Below, piece by piece: positions 60,411 through 64,000 of a stretch of 64,000 nucleotides of DNA (positions are counted from its first letter, which is position 1; each line of letters begins with the position of its first letter). This DNA is from Adineta ricciae. Lineage: Eukaryota; Rotifera; Eurotatoria; Adinetida; Adinetidae. The stretch covers positions 1-64,000 of the forward strand of contig CAJNOJ010000236.1 of the NCBI GenBank assembly GCA_905250025.1, written 5' to 3'. Below the pieces are notes generated by a model that saw only the letters and a program-made list of their open reading frames with translations, made no database searches and was not told the origin of the DNA. The translations under genes and the position numbers were made by a program.

Positions 60411-63400
60411 ATGACGGACGAAGTCGTTTACCCACTTGACTCAAGTAAAACTGGATTTTGATTTGAAATTCAGGAAAAAATTCGCATTTTGGTTTTTTAG
60501 CCACACTAAATCGGCATTTCATCCAATTGATCTCCTGTGGGGATGACTACCAATTCCAAGAATTGATCAAAACATTCATTCCGGTGCTTATCCGTAGTAT
60601 TGAAATACAAACGGATGATTTTAGAAAAAAAGTGAGTGATGAGCATCGTGATGATGTCGCTTATCTTCTGTTTAGGCACTCGAAATATTCATTCACGTGA
60701 ATAAACGAGTCAAATCTCGTCCAGAAATTCAAATCCCGGTGAGAAGTCTTTTAGAAATTTTTACCACCTCAACACAATGCTCACCATTTTCTTCAGTAAG
60801 CAAAATTTTGATATTTCATTAGAATATAGTCCGATTTCCCTTACCTTTCGTAGAATTTTTCGATAATGTACATTAAAATGGGTTTTATGCGCTTAAAATC
60901 TGATATTCAAGTGGAACTTATTCCACTTCTGTTTCAATCTTTACCGAATCGAACAACTTCACATCAAGAATTACTCATGGGTCTTATTGTTTACGCTTTA
61001 CAACACGTTCGAATTATTCCAAATATGCAGGAGAATATTGTTAAATACGGTCTTGTTGATCAACCGACAATTCGACATTTATTTCTTAATTTTCTTCTAA
61101 ACGTTCTTTTGCTATCTTACAAGTTTGATGAAACTAAATCTCGCACTGTTCCTTCAACGCATCAATCCCGTGTGGAACCATCTCAAGCACCTGTTGACGA
61201 GATTCTTTTCTCTACCATGGAAGATGCACCAAGCAAAGATATCGAAGTATTCAAACAGCCATTTCCATGTATGAACCAATCATTGTACAATCGAATCACC
61301 GAAGCCATACAAACAGATGATTTAGATGAAGTCGAAAAGGTAAATGTCTTAGTTTTCTCTCCAAGGAAGAATTTACCGATGGTCAATTTAGCTTAAAGTT
61401 GGTATTTTAAAATTTCTCAATGGAAATATCTATTCGGAGAATGAAATTATCTTTCATTTCGTTCTATCGACAGCTGATGCAAGATACTCGTAGGTATGCC
61501 TAAGTAAACTTCTTAACAAATCTTGGTGATTTCGTTTAGTGTCGTTCTCGCAGCTGAACATGATATTAAACGATTAACCGTAGCTGTCGATTGGAATTTG
61601 ATGGCGCATGTTCGAAGTTTATTCGAATTCTTCTTAGGAACGTCGAAAACAGTGAAACAACAAGGAGAACATGTGAGATTTTAACATCGGATGTGATATG
61701 ATAATCTCTAGTTAAATATTTAGAGTGACGAATTGATTCGTAATCCATCTAACACACGAATTCGATTAAAACTTTATCCGTATTTGTTGAAATCACGAAC
61801 AGCTAGCACGATTTTTCCACACTCAATTCAGGTAAACGAATTATCCGGTTAAAGAGTTGTTTGAAAATTCATTTTTCATAGATTCTGTATGAGAGCCTTT
61901 TCGGCAATTCAACAAATGCTCGTATCAAATACTTTTCTTTGCAATTCGCCCAGAATATCATTCAAAAGTTTGTTTAAAGTCTGATGAGAAACTTATTCTA
62001 TTCGGCAATTTGTTTTCTAGTGCAGAATCCGATCAATTAATTGCTGTATCAAAATTGTTGCTAAATGCTTTAGAAAAAGTTCTCAACACCGAAACACATA
62101 AAACACACGACTCATCCCGCTTAAGAAGTTTGACTTATGTTTTAATTGGTAAATTGTCATATCGAGTGCCAAAATTATTCGCTGAAGACATTCGATTAAC
62201 TCAACAATTTTTTGAAGCGTTGAAAACCGAAGATAATGAGTGCTGTTTGAATATTCAGGAAGCTTTAACGTAAGCCCCGTATCATTATATTTGCATCGCT
62301 TTTATTTTGTACTATAGTTTACTGGCTTATTCTCAAAAAGATGCTAGCATAGCTAGTAAACACATGCTTCAACAATTATTGACTCAACAAGTCATTCCGA
62401 ATCCATCGTCCGACGCAATACCAGTTGATTATCCCAACTGTCGCCAAGCTGCTGTCTCATACGTAATGAACGTGTTCCCATCGAACGATTGTACATCACG
62501 TTTCATTCTCCTAACAGCGTGTTCAGATCGAAATGAAGACATACGCTCGTTAGCGAACCGAAATCTATTCGTAGATCAAGACGAGAATTATCCCGAGTTT
62601 CAATCATTGTTAAAACTAATTCTTTCCAACGCACATGGAGATTATCCAATGGGTAAACAAACACTGGTTTACCATCCTCAGACATATCAAGAAATGATCT
62701 ACTACCTTCATCGGTGTTTAATTCGACAGAGTTTTAATGGCGAAAAGAATACACCTTTATGGAAGTATGAAGAGCAACTTGCACAAATCGCACAAGTGGC
62801 CCAACAAAGTCCAAAGATTTGGTATAATTACATTCAATTTCTGCTTGATTTCGTTCTTGTTGTGCATAATTGTTTATCAACATACTTCTTACTGGAAGCG
62901 ATTCTTATTGGTCACCATTTGAATGATTCGGACATTCAAACATTGATACGTGATAATCTCAGTTCGTTTCGACAATTATCTCTTTTCTGCACCCGTGATG
63001 ACACACGACGTTATGCTTCGATACTTTACGCTTATGTTCTCTCGAAGAAACTAGACAATCTTCCAGCCATTGATGAATTGATCAAAATCATTCCGAATGC
63101 TAATCAGCGTTTCGAACAACGCGAAGCAAGTATTCTTGTTCTCGGTTATGTTTGTTCATACCTTCGTGACTCGAATGAGTATATCAACCATGGAAAAGAC
63201 ATCTTATTACGAATGTTCTTCGAGAATTTCAATGAGTATAGTTTAGCTTTGTTAACCTCCATTGGCCAGATAGCACGAATGAAGTGTTTTACTTCTCGTG
63301 ATGAAAATCAACTGAAATTGTTCATTGAGAAAGTCAAAACCAAGATTCGGACGATCAATGAAACGAATCGTTTGAAAGAAAAGGCTATTCAAACGTTGGG

Positions 63401-64000
63401 ATTTCTCGCTGTTTGTTATCGCGAACAGAGTGAAAGTATCATTGAGATTTTAACTCAATCGCTTGTTGATACCAAACAAATCGAACTTCAATTAAACATA
63501 GGTAACGAATAGAAAACCATGAAAAAATTCTTTTCTTATCTTTGCATTTCTATGTCATAGGTGATGCTCTTATTTGCTGCCTTCTTGGTGTTGACACACC
63601 ATTGGTTGATGATCCCTATCTTATACTTGATTGCAAACCACAATCTTCTTCTTATCAACTAACTTCCAATGAACACGAACTACGTCATCATCTGATTAAA
63701 TACCTTCTCGAACGTATTCTTCATTATTCCTCGGATGTTGATAATCCTCATAGTCGACAGGCGGCATTTATTTGGTTATTAACATTTCTCATCCATTGCC
63801 GTCGTCCTTATTTACAACAGACGTATCGAACTTTATTCGAATCCAAATTATTTCATTTACAGACAAATCTTATCTATGGACTATTGGATCAAGATGAACT
63901 AAATCAAGAATTAGGATGTAAATGTTTGATTTACATGTACGAAATTCTCGAAGATGAAGATATAAAATTGAAATTCAATGCGAAGTTATTCGAGCATTTC
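60411..64000 (+). CDS. ECPAS: proteasome adapter and scaffold ECM29, 5' part
   Basis: A long HEAT-repeat gene running off the right edge. The first exon (60411-60451, MTDEVVYPLDS) joins to TTLNRHFIQLISCGDDYQF. Family blocks in order: ALEIFIHVNKRVKSRPEIQI, FVEFFDNVHIKMGFMRL, VILKFL-type LKVGILKFLNG, IRLKLYPYLLKSRTASTIF, YESLFGNSTNARIKYFSLQF, YVLIGKLSYRVPKLFAEDI, LNIQEALT, and ETNRLKEKAIQTLGFLAV with KQIELQLNIGDAL. Each aligns with a block of human ECM29. The exon from 62317 to about 63501 is unusually long (about 400 codons). ECM29 clamps the 26S proteasome and couples it to motors and membranes. Incomplete only because the window ends. Confidence 0.92.

Noticed and set aside
1-64000. CRISPR arrays, tRNA or rRNA genes
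   Set aside because: I looked for regularly spaced repeats and for T-loop (GGTTCGA) contexts with cloverleaf pairing and found none. The genome is nuclear eukaryotic.

Overview
The window looks like nuclear DNA of a compact, AT-rich invertebrate genome. Most genes are split by GT-AG introns of about 50-60 nt, spacing is tight, and both strands are used. The gene set is animal (integrin beta, liprin-beta, Ral, QSOX, LRP2BP, RUNDC3, ECM29). The combination of tiny introns, intronless genes of bacterial look and lineage-specific gene pairs fits a bdelloid rotifer best. That is an inference from style and content, not a proof.

Layout. 0.7-4.2 kb: a secreted or GPI-anchored Cys-rich protein and a three-exon class A GPCR. 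4.2-11 kb: a 6.8-kb stretch in which I find no gene. 11-13.6 kb: a tandem pair of SAM-like genes with matching four-exon structures. 14-16.3 kb: quiescin sulfhydryl oxidase, rebuilt as nine exons and 565 aa. 16.8-17.6 kb: a GM2-activator-like lipid-binding protein. 18.6-20.2 kb: LRP2BP with Sel1 repeats. 21.2-22.4 kb: cathepsin L. 23.4-24.3 kb: the GTPase Ral. 25.5-26.1 kb: an unrecognised, frame-broken coding remnant. 26.5-28.2 kb: an intronless secreted FAD oxidoreductase. 30.1-31.5 kb: an ADP-ribosyl cyclase (CD38 family).

32-38 kb: liprin-beta. 39-40 kb: LSM12. 40.3-43.9 kb: integrin beta. 44.4-45.4 kb: a B-box-like zinc finger/coiled-coil/RS-domain protein. 46.3-51 kb: an accessory patch with a Helitron-like helicase relic, two unrecognised coding regions, a Penelope-like retroelement fossil, short telomere-like G-rich repeats and a tiny MGNCC/His-Gly protein. 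52-54.5 kb: a pancreatic-type lipase with unusually AT-rich codons. 55.2-56.3 kb: DUSP12/YVH1. 56.4-56.8 kb: an NTF2-like protein. 57.3-59.1 kb: RUNDC3-like RUN protein. 59.4-60.1 kb: RBM7-like RRM protein. 60.4 kb to the right edge: the proteasome scaffold ECM29, incomplete here.

The genes do not form one pathway. Functional echoes between neighbours are integrin beta near liprin-beta (cell adhesion and cortical scaffolds), several secretory or lysosomal proteins in a row (QSOX, GM2 activator, cathepsin L), and RUNDC3/Ral trafficking proteins. Exon models were made by reading splice sites and frames by eye. Where exon lengths are given they sum to whole codons. No transcript or database search was available.
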